A DNA stretch of 64,000 nucleotides from NCBI RefSeq assembly GCF_001514115.1, contig NZ_KQ948455.1:48709-112708 (forward strand), in the 5' to 3' direction. The notes beneath the pieces are model-generated. The model saw only the letters and a program-made list of their open reading frames with translations, made no database searches and was not told where the DNA came from. This stretch comes from Streptomyces olivochromogenes (lineage in GTDB: Bacteria; Actinomycetota; Actinomycetes; Streptomycetales; Streptomycetaceae). This document shows, piece after piece, positions 49,790 to 58,584 of the stretch (position 1 is its first letter; the number at the start of each line of letters is the position of its first letter). The position numbers were made by a program, and so were the translations under genes.

Positions 49790-50776
49790 GTGCGCACACC
49801 CGTCAGTGACCCCATGAAGATCGGCCCGTACCGCATCGTGGGGCGACTGGGCTCCGGCGGTATGGGATGGGTGTACCTCGGCCGCTCGCCCGCCGGGCGC
49901 GAGGTCGCGGTGAAGGTGGTCCGCCCCGAACTCGCGGCGCAGGGCGAGTTCAGGGAGCGCTTCGCCCGCGAGGTCGCCGCCGCCCGGGTCGTGAGCGGCG
50001 CGTACACCGCCGCCGTGGTCGACGCCGACACCGAGGCCGAACTGCCCTGGCTCGCCACGATGTACGTCCCCGGCCCCTCACTCGCCGAGGCGGTCCGCAC
50101 CGACGGCCCGCTGCCCGAGCCGCAGGTACGACGGCTCGGCGCGGGCCTGGTCGAGGCACTGGGGGCCATCCACGCCGCCCGCGTGGTGCACCGGGACCTG
50201 AAACCGGCGAACGTGCTCCTCGCCTCCGACGGGCCCCGCGTCATCGACTTCGGGATCTCCCGGGTCGACGGTGCTCCCGGGCTCACCCAGGTCGGCGTCG
50301 TGGTCGGCACCCCGCCGTTCATGTCGCCCGAGCAGATCAAGGGTGAGCGGGTGGGGCCGCCGAGCGACGTCTTCTCCCTCGGCGGAGTGCTGGTGTACGC
50401 GCTCACGGGCCGCCCGCCGCACGGCAGCGGGGAGGCGGTGCGCTACCGGGTCGTGCTCGCCGAGCCCGAACTCGACGGCGTACCGGCGGGAATGCGGGAA
50501 CTCATCGGACACTGCCTCGCCAAGCGGCCCGAGGACCGCCCTCAACTGGCGGACCTTCTGACCGAGTTGCTGGAGCTTCCGGCCAAGTCGGCTTCCTGGC
50601 CTCCGCCCACCGTGGCCCGCAGCATCAAGGCGCGCACCCGTGAGCTGGCGGTCCGCCGCGGGGCCGGCACGAGCGTGTCCGTGCCCTCGTGTCTGCTGCT
50701 GCACGCCCAGGCGCTGCTGGACGCCGGGCTGACCGACGCGATGGTCGCCGAGGCGGTGGGCCGTGGCGGCGTCTGA
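49790..50776 (+). CDS. Serine/threonine protein kinase (Hanks type)
   Basis: 328 residues from the GTG at 49790, preceded by GAGGTGA at 6 nt; the frame is open upstream without support. All kinase motifs are intact: glycine loop GSGGMG (21-26), Lys42, catalytic HRDLKPAN (134-141, Asp136), DFG (153-155) and GTPPFMSPEQ. There is no TM or PASTA domain, so the kinase is cytosolic, ending in a short helical tail (SIKARTRELAVRRGAGTSVS). It opens a + strand run of six genes that ends in a PP2C/kinase pair and is coupled to the next gene. Confidence 0.92.
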   Translation: MRTPVSDPMKIGPYRIVGRLGSGGMGWVYLGRSPAGREVAVKVVRPELAAQGEFRERFAREVAAARVVSGAYTAAVVDADTEAELPWLATMYVPGPSLAEAVRTDGPLPEPQVRRLGAGLVEALGAIHAARVVHRDLKPANVLLASDGPRVIDFGISRVDGAPGLTQVGVVVGTPPFMSPEQIKGERVGPPSDVFSLGGVLVYALTGRPPHGSGEAVRYRVVLAEPELDGVPAGMRELIGHCLAKRPEDRPQLADLLTELLELPAKSASWPPPTVARSIKARTRELAVRRGAGTSVSVPSCLLLHAQALLDAGLTDAMVAEAVGRGGV

Positions 50777-51245
50777 TCCCTTTCCCGGCCGGGAGTCCGT
50801 TCCCGCCAGGGACCACGACATTCTCGAAGTCGGCCCGCACTGGCGCCGGTTGGTGCAGAACTGGGTCGCCCGACGGAATTACCACACCGAGACCGACACC
50901 GTTTCCGTGTCCCTGCAATTCGATCTCAAGGAAACGGGACGGATGATAACGGTGCGCTTCATGACTACCAAGAGACTTCTTGTCGCCTTCGCGACGGACG
51001 GTCATTATCTGCGCCAGGACCAACTCGCGGTCGCCGCCGCGGCATCGAACGCATGGAATACCGAACAATTGAATCCCATGTTGTCCGTGTGGGACGTACG
51101 AGGACCGCGCCCCTGTCTCGCCGGAGTCTGCGATCTGCCGCTGACCTGCCGGATGACCCAAACGGATTTCGATGCTTTGGCCAGTGATTGGGTGGAACGG
51201 GCGCGGCAGATGTTCACCCGCTGCCATCAGGTATTCAAGTTGTAG
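50763..51245 (+). CDS. YbjN-like (type III chaperone-fold) protein
   Basis: 160 residues, GTG start overlapping the kinase stop by 14 nt. The body is an alpha/beta YbjN-like domain: TVSVSLQFDLKETGRMITVR, then FATDGHYLRQDQLAVAAAAS, then NPMLSVWDV. C-terminal FDALASDWVERARQMFTRCH is a long helix. Such proteins are presumed chaperones or adaptors. Overlap suggests it works with the kinase. AT content in 50880-51240 is a little higher than in its neighbours. Confidence 0.65.
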   Translation: MAASDPFPGRESVPARDHDILEVGPHWRRLVQNWVARRNYHTETDTVSVSLQFDLKETGRMITVRFMTTKRLLVAFATDGHYLRQDQLAVAAAASNAWNTEQLNPMLSVWDVRGPRPCLAGVCDLPLTCRMTQTDFDALASDWVERARQMFTRCHQVFKL

Positions 51246-51340
51246 AAGTGAGAACCGGCGTGTGCCCCGAACCCCTTCCGGGTGCCCGCCGGTTGCCCCC
51301 ACTATTGGGCGAGTGCCTTTCAGGCCACGGGGGGTTGCCC

Positions 51341-52468
51341 ATGAGGCGTTCGCTGTACTTCATCGGGATTCTGGGAATACTGGCCACTCTGGTGTCGGCG
51401 GGGACGACGACGGCGGCCGCGGCGTCCTGCGAAACGGACTTCCCCGCACGCCTGAACTGCTGGTTCCGCTGGATCGGCGAAGGCACCTTCGTGGTCACCC
51501 TGAACGACGCGCTGCCGTTCGACGGGGACCAGCGGGCCCGCCGCGGCGTCGAGCGGAAAGTGGTGACGACCAGCCGCAACCACCTCATCGTCGAAGTGCC
51601 GGCGAACCAGCACACCGGCCCGGGCGGCACGGCCCTGCTGCTGCTCGCGGGGGTCCGCTGGGTGGAGGCGAGCGCCCACATCGACCGGCTTTCGCCCGAG
51701 GCCGTGCAGGACCTGAAGGCCGTGGGCGCCTGCGACGTCGACAACCGCGACGACCTGTGCGCCCGCCTCGCCACCCGCTCCCTGCGCGGCAGCGACCTGA
51801 TCGGGGCGCACCAGACGAGCGACCGCTCCCAGCACGCCTACTCCGTCGACGCGCCCGCGCCCGCCGACCCGGCCACCGGCACGCCTCCCACGGCCCACGC
51901 CGCCTCCGGGCAGGCCAAGGACACGAAGTCCACCGGCCCGCTCTTCGACAAGAAGACCACCGCGCTCACCGCCCTCTGCGCCCTGCTCGTCCTGCTCCTC
52001 ACCGCCTTCCTGGTCCTCGTCCGCCGCTCCTCCCGGGGCCCCGCGAGCGCGACCGCCGTCCCCCACCTCGCCACGCCCGCCCCCACGCCCTCCGCCACGC
52101 CCTCCGCCGAGCCCGCCGCCCCGGCCACCGCACCGGCCACCGCATCGGCCACCGCACCGGCCCCGCGACCCCGGGCGTCCGACGAGCCGACCACCCGGCT
52201 CAGGGCCGCACCCGCCCCCCGCCACGCACGCGAGGCCGGCGAGGGGAAGGAACCCGCGCGGACCGCCGTCGTCCGTACCGAACTGCACCCCCAGGGCTAT
52301 GTCGAACTGGACCACGTCCTGTACCGCGCGGTCTGGGCCGACCCCGGGAGCCCGCCGCCCCTCCCCGGCGGACTCGTCGACGTCACCGACGCACGCGAAC
52401 GGGACTCCGACGTCCTGTACGCCTTCCCCACGGCCGCCGGGCGCCACGACCAGCACACGCGGCCCTGA
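51341..52468 (+). CDS. Secreted/membrane protein with Ala/Pro-rich cytoplasmic tail
   Basis: 375 residues from the ATG at 51341, with GGGGGG about 7 nt upstream. Signal peptide 1-27 (RRSLYFIGILGILATLVSAG). An extracytoplasmic domain (ASCETDFPARLNCWFRWIGE, then the VEVPANQHTGPGGTALLLL segment) follows, then a TM helix at about 206-224 (ALTALCALLVLLLTAFLVLV). The tail is low-complexity (TPSATPSAEPAAPATAPATA) and ends in a conserved-looking segment, YVELDHVLYRAVWADPG, which recalls a small beta domain. I know no named family. Its place between the kinase pair and the vWA/PP2C/kinase triad suggests it is a transmembrane sensor or substrate of these. Confidence 0.65.
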   Translation: MRRSLYFIGILGILATLVSAGTTTAAAASCETDFPARLNCWFRWIGEGTFVVTLNDALPFDGDQRARRGVERKVVTTSRNHLIVEVPANQHTGPGGTALLLLAGVRWVEASAHIDRLSPEAVQDLKAVGACDVDNRDDLCARLATRSLRGSDLIGAHQTSDRSQHAYSVDAPAPADPATGTPPTAHAASGQAKDTKSTGPLFDKKTTALTALCALLVLLLTAFLVLVRRSSRGPASATAVPHLATPAPTPSATPSAEPAAPATAPATASATAPAPRPRASDEPTTRLRAAPAPRHAREAGEGKEPARTAVVRTELHPQGYVELDHVLYRAVWADPGSPPPLPGGLVDVTDARERDSDVLYAFPTAAGRHDQHTRP

Positions 52469-52492
52469 GTTCGCACACCAGGAGAGACGAAG

Positions 52493-53254
52493 ATGCACAG
52501 CGAATACCCGCCCACGCTGCCGGCGGAGTACGCCGACATCGAGTTCGAGAACAACGCACAGCGCCTGCCGCTGGTGCTCTGCCTCGACACCTCCAGCTCC
52601 ATGGCGGGGGCGCCCATCCAGACGCTCAACAACGCGCTCACGGAGTGGACCCGGGAACTGCACGACGACGTCAGCCTCAGCTACAGCGTCGAGGTCGCCG
52701 TCATCACCTTCGGCGGCCAGGGCGTCGGCGCCTGGCGCGGACCCCAACTCCTCGACCCGCGCGCCCCGGTGAGCCCCTTCGTGCCCGCCCACCTCTTCCG
52801 GCCGCCCCGGCTCGCCGCGGCCGGGGTGACACTGATGACCGAGGCGCTGGAGCTGTCGATGCACATCGTCGCCGCCCGCAAGGCCGAGCTGCGCGCCTCC
52901 GGACTTCAGTACTACCGGCCGCAGATCTGCCTGGTCACCGACGGGCTGCCGACCGACGGCACGGGCCATCTCACCGACTCCTGGCACCGGTTGATCCCCG
53001 TCCTCGCCGAGGAACAGCGCGCCCGCCGCTTCCGGCTCTACGCGATAGGCGTCGGCGGCATCACCGACATGGGCGAACAGGTCCTCCAGGCCTTCGCGCC
53101 CAAGTTCCACGCCCGCCTCCAGGGCTTCCCCTTCCGCGAGCTGCTGCAGATGATGTCCGCCAGCGCGAACGCCGAGCAGAAGGGCGCGGGCGACGAGGTC
53201 TTCGAGAAGATCTTCAGCCAGTTCAAGACCCAGCGCCCGGCCTGGGAATCCTGA
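52493..53254 (+). CDS. TerY-like vWA domain protein
   Basis: 253 residues. A single von Willebrand A domain with an intact MIDAS: DTSSSM (32-37), a conserved Thr in GVTLMTEAL and Asp in CLVTDGLPTDG. Cytosolic, without signal peptide. With the PP2C phosphatase and the atypical kinase that follow, it makes the TerY-P triad recognised in bacterial Ter/chemical-stress systems, where vWA modules scaffold metal-dependent complexes. The gap to the next start is only 3 nt. Confidence 0.9.
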   Translation: MHSEYPPTLPAEYADIEFENNAQRLPLVLCLDTSSSMAGAPIQTLNNALTEWTRELHDDVSLSYSVEVAVITFGGQGVGAWRGPQLLDPRAPVSPFVPAHLFRPPRLAAAGVTLMTEALELSMHIVAARKAELRASGLQYYRPQICLVTDGLPTDGTGHLTDSWHRLIPVLAEEQRARRFRLYAIGVGGITDMGEQVLQAFAPKFHARLQGFPFRELLQMMSASANAEQKGAGDEVFEKIFSQFKTQRPAWES

Positions 53255-53257
53255 CCG

Positions 53258-54079
53258 ATGGCGGACAGGGGCGCGAAGGACAGGGGCGAGCGGGAGTCGC
53301 CGTGGCGCGTGCACGGCATGAGCGTCGAGGGCTACCGGCACCGGCGCCAGGGCCTGCCCTGCCAGGACGCCTGCGCGTACACGGTGTCGCCCTCGCTGGC
53401 GGTGCTCGCGGTCGCCGACGGCGCGGGCAGCCGGCCGCGCTCCGACGAGGGCTCCCTGCTCGCGGTGGAACTGGCCGCCGAGCACTTCGGACGGCGGGCG
53501 GCCGCGGCGGCGGACAGCGGACCTGGAACCGCCGTGCGCGAACTGCTCGTGGACGCCTTCCGCGACGTCAGCAAGGTGTTCCTGGACACGACCGGCGCGG
53601 ACGCCCCCGACTTCGCCACCACCCTCACCGTCGTGGTGCTCACTCCGGGCTGGCTCGGCCATCTCACCCTGGGCGACGGCTTCGTCGTCGTACGCGCCGG
53701 TACGGAGGACGGCGAGCGGCAGTTCCATCTGCTGCCGCAGGCCGCCGAGGCCAGCGAGTACAGCAACGAGACGGTGTTCCTCACCTCACCGGACGCGGCC
53801 CGCTGGGTGCGCACCGCCTGTGTGTCCGACCCCGGGATCGACGGGGTGCTGCTGTCCACCGACGGACTCGCGCAGGCCGCGCTCAACCGCTCCGCCGGCG
53901 GCGCGTCGAGCCCGAACGCGTCCTTCGCCGACGCCGTCTTCCGCTCCCTGGACGCTCCGGGACCGGTCTCGGACAACGCGCACGAGGCACTGGCCGCGCT
54001 GCTGAGGTCGGACCGGCTGACCGCCCTGAACGCCGACGACAAGACCCTGCTGCGGGCCGTCCGCAAGGCCCGCCCATGA
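53258..54079 (+). CDS. PP2C-family Ser/Thr phosphatase
   Basis: 273 residues. Metal-binding and catalytic motifs are RRQGLPCQDA, AVADGAGSRPRSDEGS (metal Asp54), LGDGFVVVRAG and STDGLAQAAL, with the last Asp in NADDKTLL. It has the PP2C_2 arrangement seen in TerY-P triads. It should dephosphorylate targets of the adjoining kinases. The stop overlaps the next ATG (ATGA at 54076-54079). Confidence 0.9.
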   Translation: MADRGAKDRGERESPWRVHGMSVEGYRHRRQGLPCQDACAYTVSPSLAVLAVADGAGSRPRSDEGSLLAVELAAEHFGRRAAAAADSGPGTAVRELLVDAFRDVSKVFLDTTGADAPDFATTLTVVVLTPGWLGHLTLGDGFVVVRAGTEDGERQFHLLPQAAEASEYSNETVFLTSPDAARWVRTACVSDPGIDGVLLSTDGLAQAALNRSAGGASSPNASFADAVFRSLDAPGPVSDNAHEALAALLRSDRLTALNADDKTLLRAVRKARP

Positions 54080-55248
54080 GCGGCCTGACCGTGTTCCTGG
54101 ACGGCAAGCCCGTCACCCTCGCGGAACTGCCTCTCAAGGGCGGCGGCCAGGCGGCCGTCTTCCCGGTGGTCGGCGACGACGGGATCGTCGTCAAGCTCTA
54201 CCGCGACCCCCCGGGCCCCGAGCAGGAGCGCCGGCTGACCCGGATGCTGACCATGTCCCCGCTGGCCGCCCGCCCCACCAACGCCTTCCAGCCACCCGAA
54301 CTGGCCTGGCCCACGGCCCTCGCCCGCGGCGCGCGGGGGGAGTTCCTCGGCTATGCCATGCGGCGCTTCGGCGAACCCGCGCACATCCAGCTGATCGGCC
54401 TGTTCACCCGTGCCCAGCGGCGCAAGCTCTTCCCCGAGCGGGCCGACTGGCGCTTCCTGCTCGGTGTCGCCTGGAACCTCGCGTTCATGACCGCCCGCAT
54501 GCACCACGACAACCTCGTCATCGGCGACTTCTCCAGCAGCAACGTCGTGGTCGACGCGAACGGCTTCGTCACCTTCCTCGACTGCGACTCCATCGCCTTC
54601 ACCGACCCGGCGACCGGGGAACTCTTCCCCTGCCTGATGCACACCACCGACTACTCGCCCCCCGAGCGCCAGGCGGGCGGCCCGGCCAGCCGCGCCACCG
54701 ACGACTTCGCCCTCGCGGTCCTCGTCTACCAGCTCCTGACGGCCGGCAACCACCCCTTCGGGGGCGTCCCGCACGACAGCGCGTCCGAGTCGACCGTCAA
54801 GGACAACATCGCCGCCAGCTGCTCGTACGTGGTCCGCCCCGAGCGGGTCGTCATCCCGCGCGGCACCGTCGACCCCTCCGTCCTGCCGCCGGACCTGCTC
54901 ACCCTGGCCCGCGCCGCGTTCGGCCCCGGTGTCCTCGCCCCCGCCGCCCGGCCCCCCGCGGAGGCCTGGCTGCGCGCCCTGAACAAGGAGCGCTCCCAGG
55001 TGCGGATCTGCGCGATCCGCCCCCTGCACGCGTACGGCTCCCATCTGACGTCCTGCCCGTGGTGCACGCGGGTGGCGACCACGGGCCACGACGTGTTCAA
55101 CGGGCCCGCGCCGCTCCCGCTGCCGGACCCGCCACCGATGGAGGAGGAGCGGCCGGAGGGACGCCTGAGCCCGGCACTGAAGGTCGCCCTGCTGGTCGCG
55201 CTGGTGGTGGCCCTGGCGGTCGCCGCGAAGCACCTGGGCGGCGGGTGA
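54076..55248 (+). CDS. Atypical protein kinase of the TerY-P triad, with zinc-ribbon and TM tail
   Basis: 390 residues. The kinase core is divergent: Lys40 in IVVKLYRD; the catalytic loop is HHDNLVIGDFSSSNVVVD (Asp151, Asn156) in place of HRDLxxxN; and the metal motif is FLDCDS (169-172) in place of DFG. This GDxxxxN/DxD pattern is characteristic of the TerY-P kinases. ATDDFALAVLVYQLLTAGNH is the following lobe. A CPWC half-ribbon lies near residue 334, and a C-terminal TM helix (VALLVALVVALAVAA) anchors it. The gene ends exactly where the convergent - strand TelA arm begins. Confidence 0.88.
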   Translation: MSGLTVFLDGKPVTLAELPLKGGGQAAVFPVVGDDGIVVKLYRDPPGPEQERRLTRMLTMSPLAARPTNAFQPPELAWPTALARGARGEFLGYAMRRFGEPAHIQLIGLFTRAQRRKLFPERADWRFLLGVAWNLAFMTARMHHDNLVIGDFSSSNVVVDANGFVTFLDCDSIAFTDPATGELFPCLMHTTDYSPPERQAGGPASRATDDFALAVLVYQLLTAGNHPFGGVPHDSASESTVKDNIAASCSYVVRPERVVIPRGTVDPSVLPPDLLTLARAAFGPGVLAPAARPPAEAWLRALNKERSQVRICAIRPLHAYGSHLTSCPWCTRVATTGHDVFNGPAPLPLPDPPPMEEERPEGRLSPALKVALLVALVVALAVAAKHLGGG

Positions 55249-55860
55249 TCACTGCGAGCGACCGCGGTCCTCCAGATAGCGCGTGTGCGACTCCTGGCGC
55301 CGGGCCTCGACCTCCCGCAGGGCCACCGCGAGCCGGTCCGCCTCCTCGTACAGCAGGGTGAGCTGGCGCTCCAGGTGGCGTTCCGGCGGTTCGGTGCCGG
55401 GCGTGAGCCGGGTCCACCACCGGGTCCGTACGAAGGTGTCGACGGCCTCGGGGATGTCCTGCCGTACGGCGCGGGACAGCGCGTGCATGCCCTCCGGGTC
55501 CTGCGCGAGCACCTCGGCGACCCACCCGGGATCCAGCAGCGCGGTCAGGAGCTCGGTCAGTTCGGTGAGCCGGCCCGCGGCCGCCGGGGGCAGTTCCACA
55601 CCGCCCAGGTACTCCCGCAGACGGCCGAAGTCCCCCCGCAGTTCCTCCAGTTGGGCCGAGGGGTCGGGGAAGTCCGGCAGCTGTGGCCGCTCCGGCGGGG
55701 CGATCAGGGCGCCCGCCCCGTACAGCCCCGCGACGACGACCGGCCAGTACGGGCCCGCGACCCCCGCGAAGGTGAGGGCCAGACCGACGAGCCCGCAGGC
55801 GCTGCCGGTGAGGTTCTTGCGGGACTCCAGATACCTCAGGGGGTTCCTACTGGTAGCCAC
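55249..55860 (-). CDS. Two-TM protein of the TelA arm
   Basis: 203 residues from the GTG at 55860, overlapping the previous stop by 14 nt. Two hydrophobic segments near the N-terminus (NLTGSACGLVGLALTFAGVA and VVVAGLYGAGALIA) are followed by a long helical cytoplasmic region (LEELRGDFGRLREYLGG, LERQLTLLYEEADRLAVALR). XpaC-like partners of TelA have a comparable layout, so it may be their functional equivalent. That is inference from context. Confidence 0.65.
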   Translation of the reverse strand: MATSRNPLRYLESRKNLTGSACGLVGLALTFAGVAGPYWPVVVAGLYGAGALIAPPERPQLPDFPDPSAQLEELRGDFGRLREYLGGVELPPAAAGRLTELTELLTALLDPGWVAEVLAQDPEGMHALSRAVRQDIPEAVDTFVRTRWWTRLTPGTEPPERHLERQLTLLYEEADRLAVALREVEARRQESHTRYLEDRGRSQ

Positions 55861-57403
55861 GGATCTCCTCGAAGGCGCCGTCGAGCGAACCCTTGCGGGC
55901 GTCGAAGAGCCGGCCGCCGGTCAGGTCGGCGATGTGCTGGAGCTCGCCCCGGTCGGAGTCGCCGAACAGGATCGGGAAGACCGGGATCTCCTTCTGCCCG
56001 CCCGGCAGCCGGCCGTAGAAGCCGTCGAAGTCCTCGGGGTCGGCGCCGCGCGTGTTCTCGCCGTCCGTCATCAGCACGATCGACGTGAACGTGTCGCCGC
56101 CCGCGCCCAGATGCTCGTACGCCTTCTCCAGCGACGTGTAGATCGCGGTGTTGCCGGAGGCGCTCAGTGCCTCGGTGTCCTTGCGGATACCGTCGAGACC
56201 GGTCTTCGGGTCCTCGGGCCGCACCACGTACGTGTGGACGCTCTTGACCTTCGAGCCGAACGGCATCAGCGTCACCTCCTCGCGGTCGCGGAAGTCGCCC
56301 GTCAGCCCGGTGAGCGCCTTCTTCAGCCGGTCGAGCCGGCCGCCCTCCATCGAGCCCGAGGTGTCGAGGACGTAGACGGTCCGGGAGGGCCGGCGGAGCT
56401 TGTTCTCGTAGGAGTCCAGGAGGTGGTCGGCGACGGACCGGCTGCCGGGGAAGGGGAGTTCACGCCGACGGCCGGTGTCGAGGCCGGCCGCCGGGGCGAC
56501 GGAGGCGACGACCGGGCGGCGCCGCGTCTGCTGCGTGATCTCCCGCTGCACGGCCGGAGCGCGCAGCGCCTCGGTGAGGCGGCGGACACTCTCGCGGGTG
56601 TCCTTGCTGGAGGAGGCGAGCGAGGAGAGCGGGTAGTCGGCGGTCACCACGCCGTCGCGCGGGCGGATGACCGTGAGTCCCTTCATGCCCGTGAGGATCG
56701 ACTCGTAGTTGAGCAGGGCGTCCACGGTGCCGCGCCGCTCGTACGTCGTCGCCAGCCAGCCCGAGGACCCCGACGTCAGCTTCTGCCCCTTGAAGAACTC
56801 CTTCAGGCGCCCGGTCGCCTTCGCCACGTCCGCGTCGGTGAGCGCCGACTGCGCCCCGGAAAGGCCCGAGGCCACCGAGATCAGCGTGGAGAAACCGGAG
56901 TTGGAGCGGGCCGGGTCGGTCATGCCGTACGTCAGCTTCCCGTCCGCGACGGCCTGCTCGACCTGCGACCAGGTGACGTCCGCGGGCTTCCAGCCCAGCG
57001 CGCTCACGGTCGCGGGCTTCACCCCGATCGCCACCGGGCTCGACATGATCGGCGTCTCCGAGACGACCTTCTTCGCCGCTTCGGGGCGCAGCCGCAGATA
57101 GTCGTCGGACGACAGCCACAGCGCGTCGTACGCGCCGTCCACCTTGCCCTTCGCGAGCAGGTCGACGGCGGAGAGGGTGCCCATGTAGGTGGGGCGGACC
57201 TTGATGCCGGTGTCCTTGCGGACCTGTTCGAGGATCGGCGCCATGTCGCTGAGCTCGCTGGAGGCGAGGACGCGCAGGGTGCCGGGCTCGGGGGCGTTGC
57301 TGTCGGAGTGCTGCTTCTGGTCCTGCGCCGTGCAGCCGGTGACCGCGGCGGTGGCCGTGACGGCGAGCAGGGACACGAGGGCGTAGGCCCTACGACGTCT
57401 CAC
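55847..57403 (-). CDS. Lipoprotein with solute-binding and vWA domains
   Basis: 518 residues from the GTG at 57403, with AAGGAGG 7 nt upstream and overlapping the telA stop (GTGA). A lipobox VTGC gives a lipidated Cys24. Residues 35-310 resemble a type II periplasmic solute-binding protein (LRVLASSELSDMAPILEQVR, TYGMTDPARSNSGFSTLIS). A vWA domain follows with MIDAS DTSGSM, TAIYTSLEKA and LMTDGENTRG. It is thus an extracytoplasmic vWA protein on a lipid anchor, opposite the cytosolic vWA protein of the + arm. No ABC permease is present, so a sensing rather than uptake role is likely. Confidence 0.88.
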   Translation of the reverse strand: MRRRRAYALVSLLAVTATAAVTGCTAQDQKQHSDSNAPEPGTLRVLASSELSDMAPILEQVRKDTGIKVRPTYMGTLSAVDLLAKGKVDGAYDALWLSSDDYLRLRPEAAKKVVSETPIMSSPVAIGVKPATVSALGWKPADVTWSQVEQAVADGKLTYGMTDPARSNSGFSTLISVASGLSGAQSALTDADVAKATGRLKEFFKGQKLTSGSSGWLATTYERRGTVDALLNYESILTGMKGLTVIRPRDGVVTADYPLSSLASSSKDTRESVRRLTEALRAPAVQREITQQTRRRPVVASVAPAAGLDTGRRRELPFPGSRSVADHLLDSYENKLRRPSRTVYVLDTSGSMEGGRLDRLKKALTGLTGDFRDREEVTLMPFGSKVKSVHTYVVRPEDPKTGLDGIRKDTEALSASGNTAIYTSLEKAYEHLGAGGDTFTSIVLMTDGENTRGADPEDFDGFYGRLPGGQKEIPVFPILFGDSDRGELQHIADLTGGRLFDARKGSLDGAFEEIRGYQ

Positions 57404-58572
57404 GCGGAGCCTCCTTCCAGGGCGCCCTGCGAGCGGCTGCGCTCCAGGTAGGCGCTCGCGTGCTGGAGTTCGGAGGTCAGGGACTCGACCGTTGCGGCCA
57501 TGGACTCGGTCGCCTGGACCTTGTACGTGTCGATGGCGTCGAGCGTGCGGTAGATCTGCTGGAAGGCGGTGCGCAGGGTCTCCGCGCCGACGGCCGGGTC
57601 GGCGGCGATGCGCTGGATCTCCCCGCTCTGGGTGGCGAGCATCTCGGCGTTGCCGCGGATCAGGTCCTCGGTCGTGCCGCGCAGGGCGTTGACCTGGTCG
57701 ACGACCTTGCGCTGGTTCTCCAGGGAGGAGGCCAGCATCACGGAGATGCGCAGCGCGGACACCGTGGTGGTGGCGGCGCGGTCGACGCCCTTGATGAGCT
57801 CGTCGTTGTTGCGCCGGACCACGTCCATGGCCAGATAGCCCTGCGCGCACACCGCGAGCTGGGTCAGCAGGTCCTGGTGCTTCTGCCGGACGGGGAAGAG
57901 GACGTCGGCGCGCAGGGTGTCGGCCTGCGCGGGGTCCACGGCCTCGGCGCCGGCGATGTGCTCCTCGACCGCCGTGTCCAGGGCCTGGGTGAGGACGACG
58001 TACTCCTGGAGCTTGCCCATCGTCTCCCAGAGCCGGACGCGCTCGGTCTGCAACGCGGCGTTGTCGCGGCGCAGTTCGTCCTGGCCGCCGCGCAGCGAGC
58101 CCACGATCTTGTTCAGGGTGGCCTGCGAGGAGGCGTACTTGGCGACGTGGTCACGCAGCTTGTTGCCGCCGGGCAGCCTGGACAGGAACTTCCGCCCCTT
58201 GCTCGCGGGCAGGTCGCGCGGGTCCAGGTCCTCGACCACACGGCGGAGTTCGACCAGCGAGCCCGCCACGTGCGACTGGGCGTCCCCGCCCTTGTCGGGC
58301 AGGCTGCGCAGGGTGCGCTCCAGCATGCGGTTGGACTGCGCGGCGGCGCCCCGCATCTCGCTCCCGCCCAGACCCGCGATCTCCCCGACCTTGCCCGCGA
58401 ACTCGGGCGAGCGGGCGTCGAGGGCGGCGAGAGAGCCGACGTACTCGGCGGCCCGGCGGGCCATCTCGTCCTGCACGGACGGGTCGACGGGCACCAGCCC
58501 GCCCGCCTTCTCACGGGGCACGGGCGCGACGGCCTCGGGCGGTGTGAGGGTGAAGGTGTCTTCGGTCGTCAC
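57400..58572 (-). CDS. telA: Toxic-anion-resistance protein TelA family
   Basis: 390 residues, cytosolic, long helices with coiled-coil character. The family core is visible: RMLERTLRSLPDKGGDAQSH, LRDHVAKYASSQATLNKIVG, LQEYVVLTQALDTAVEEHIA, LFPVRQKHQDLLTQLAVCAQ, then GYLAMDVVRRNNDELIKGVD. TelA/YceH proteins are linked to tellurite and other chemical or envelope stress and often occur with Ter genes; the biochemical role is unknown. It overlaps the downstream lipoprotein gene by 4 nt. Confidence 0.9.
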   Translation of the reverse strand: MTTEDTFTLTPPEAVAPVPREKAGGLVPVDPSVQDEMARRAAEYVGSLAALDARSPEFAGKVGEIAGLGGSEMRGAAAQSNRMLERTLRSLPDKGGDAQSHVAGSLVELRRVVEDLDPRDLPASKGRKFLSRLPGGNKLRDHVAKYASSQATLNKIVGSLRGGQDELRRDNAALQTERVRLWETMGKLQEYVVLTQALDTAVEEHIAGAEAVDPAQADTLRADVLFPVRQKHQDLLTQLAVCAQGYLAMDVVRRNNDELIKGVDRAATTTVSALRISVMLASSLENQRKVVDQVNALRGTTEDLIRGNAEMLATQSGEIQRIAADPAVGAETLRTAFQQIYRTLDAIDTYKVQATESMAATVESLTSELQHASAYLERSRSQGALEGGSA

Positions 58573-58584
58573 TTGCTTTTCCCC

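Noticed and set aside
51172..54075. A very long + frame upstream of and in frame with the atypical kinase (total 1,358 codons)
   Set aside because: Only the part from 54076 has protein-like content and an ATGA overlap start. The upstream part is a shadow of the vWA and PP2C genes.
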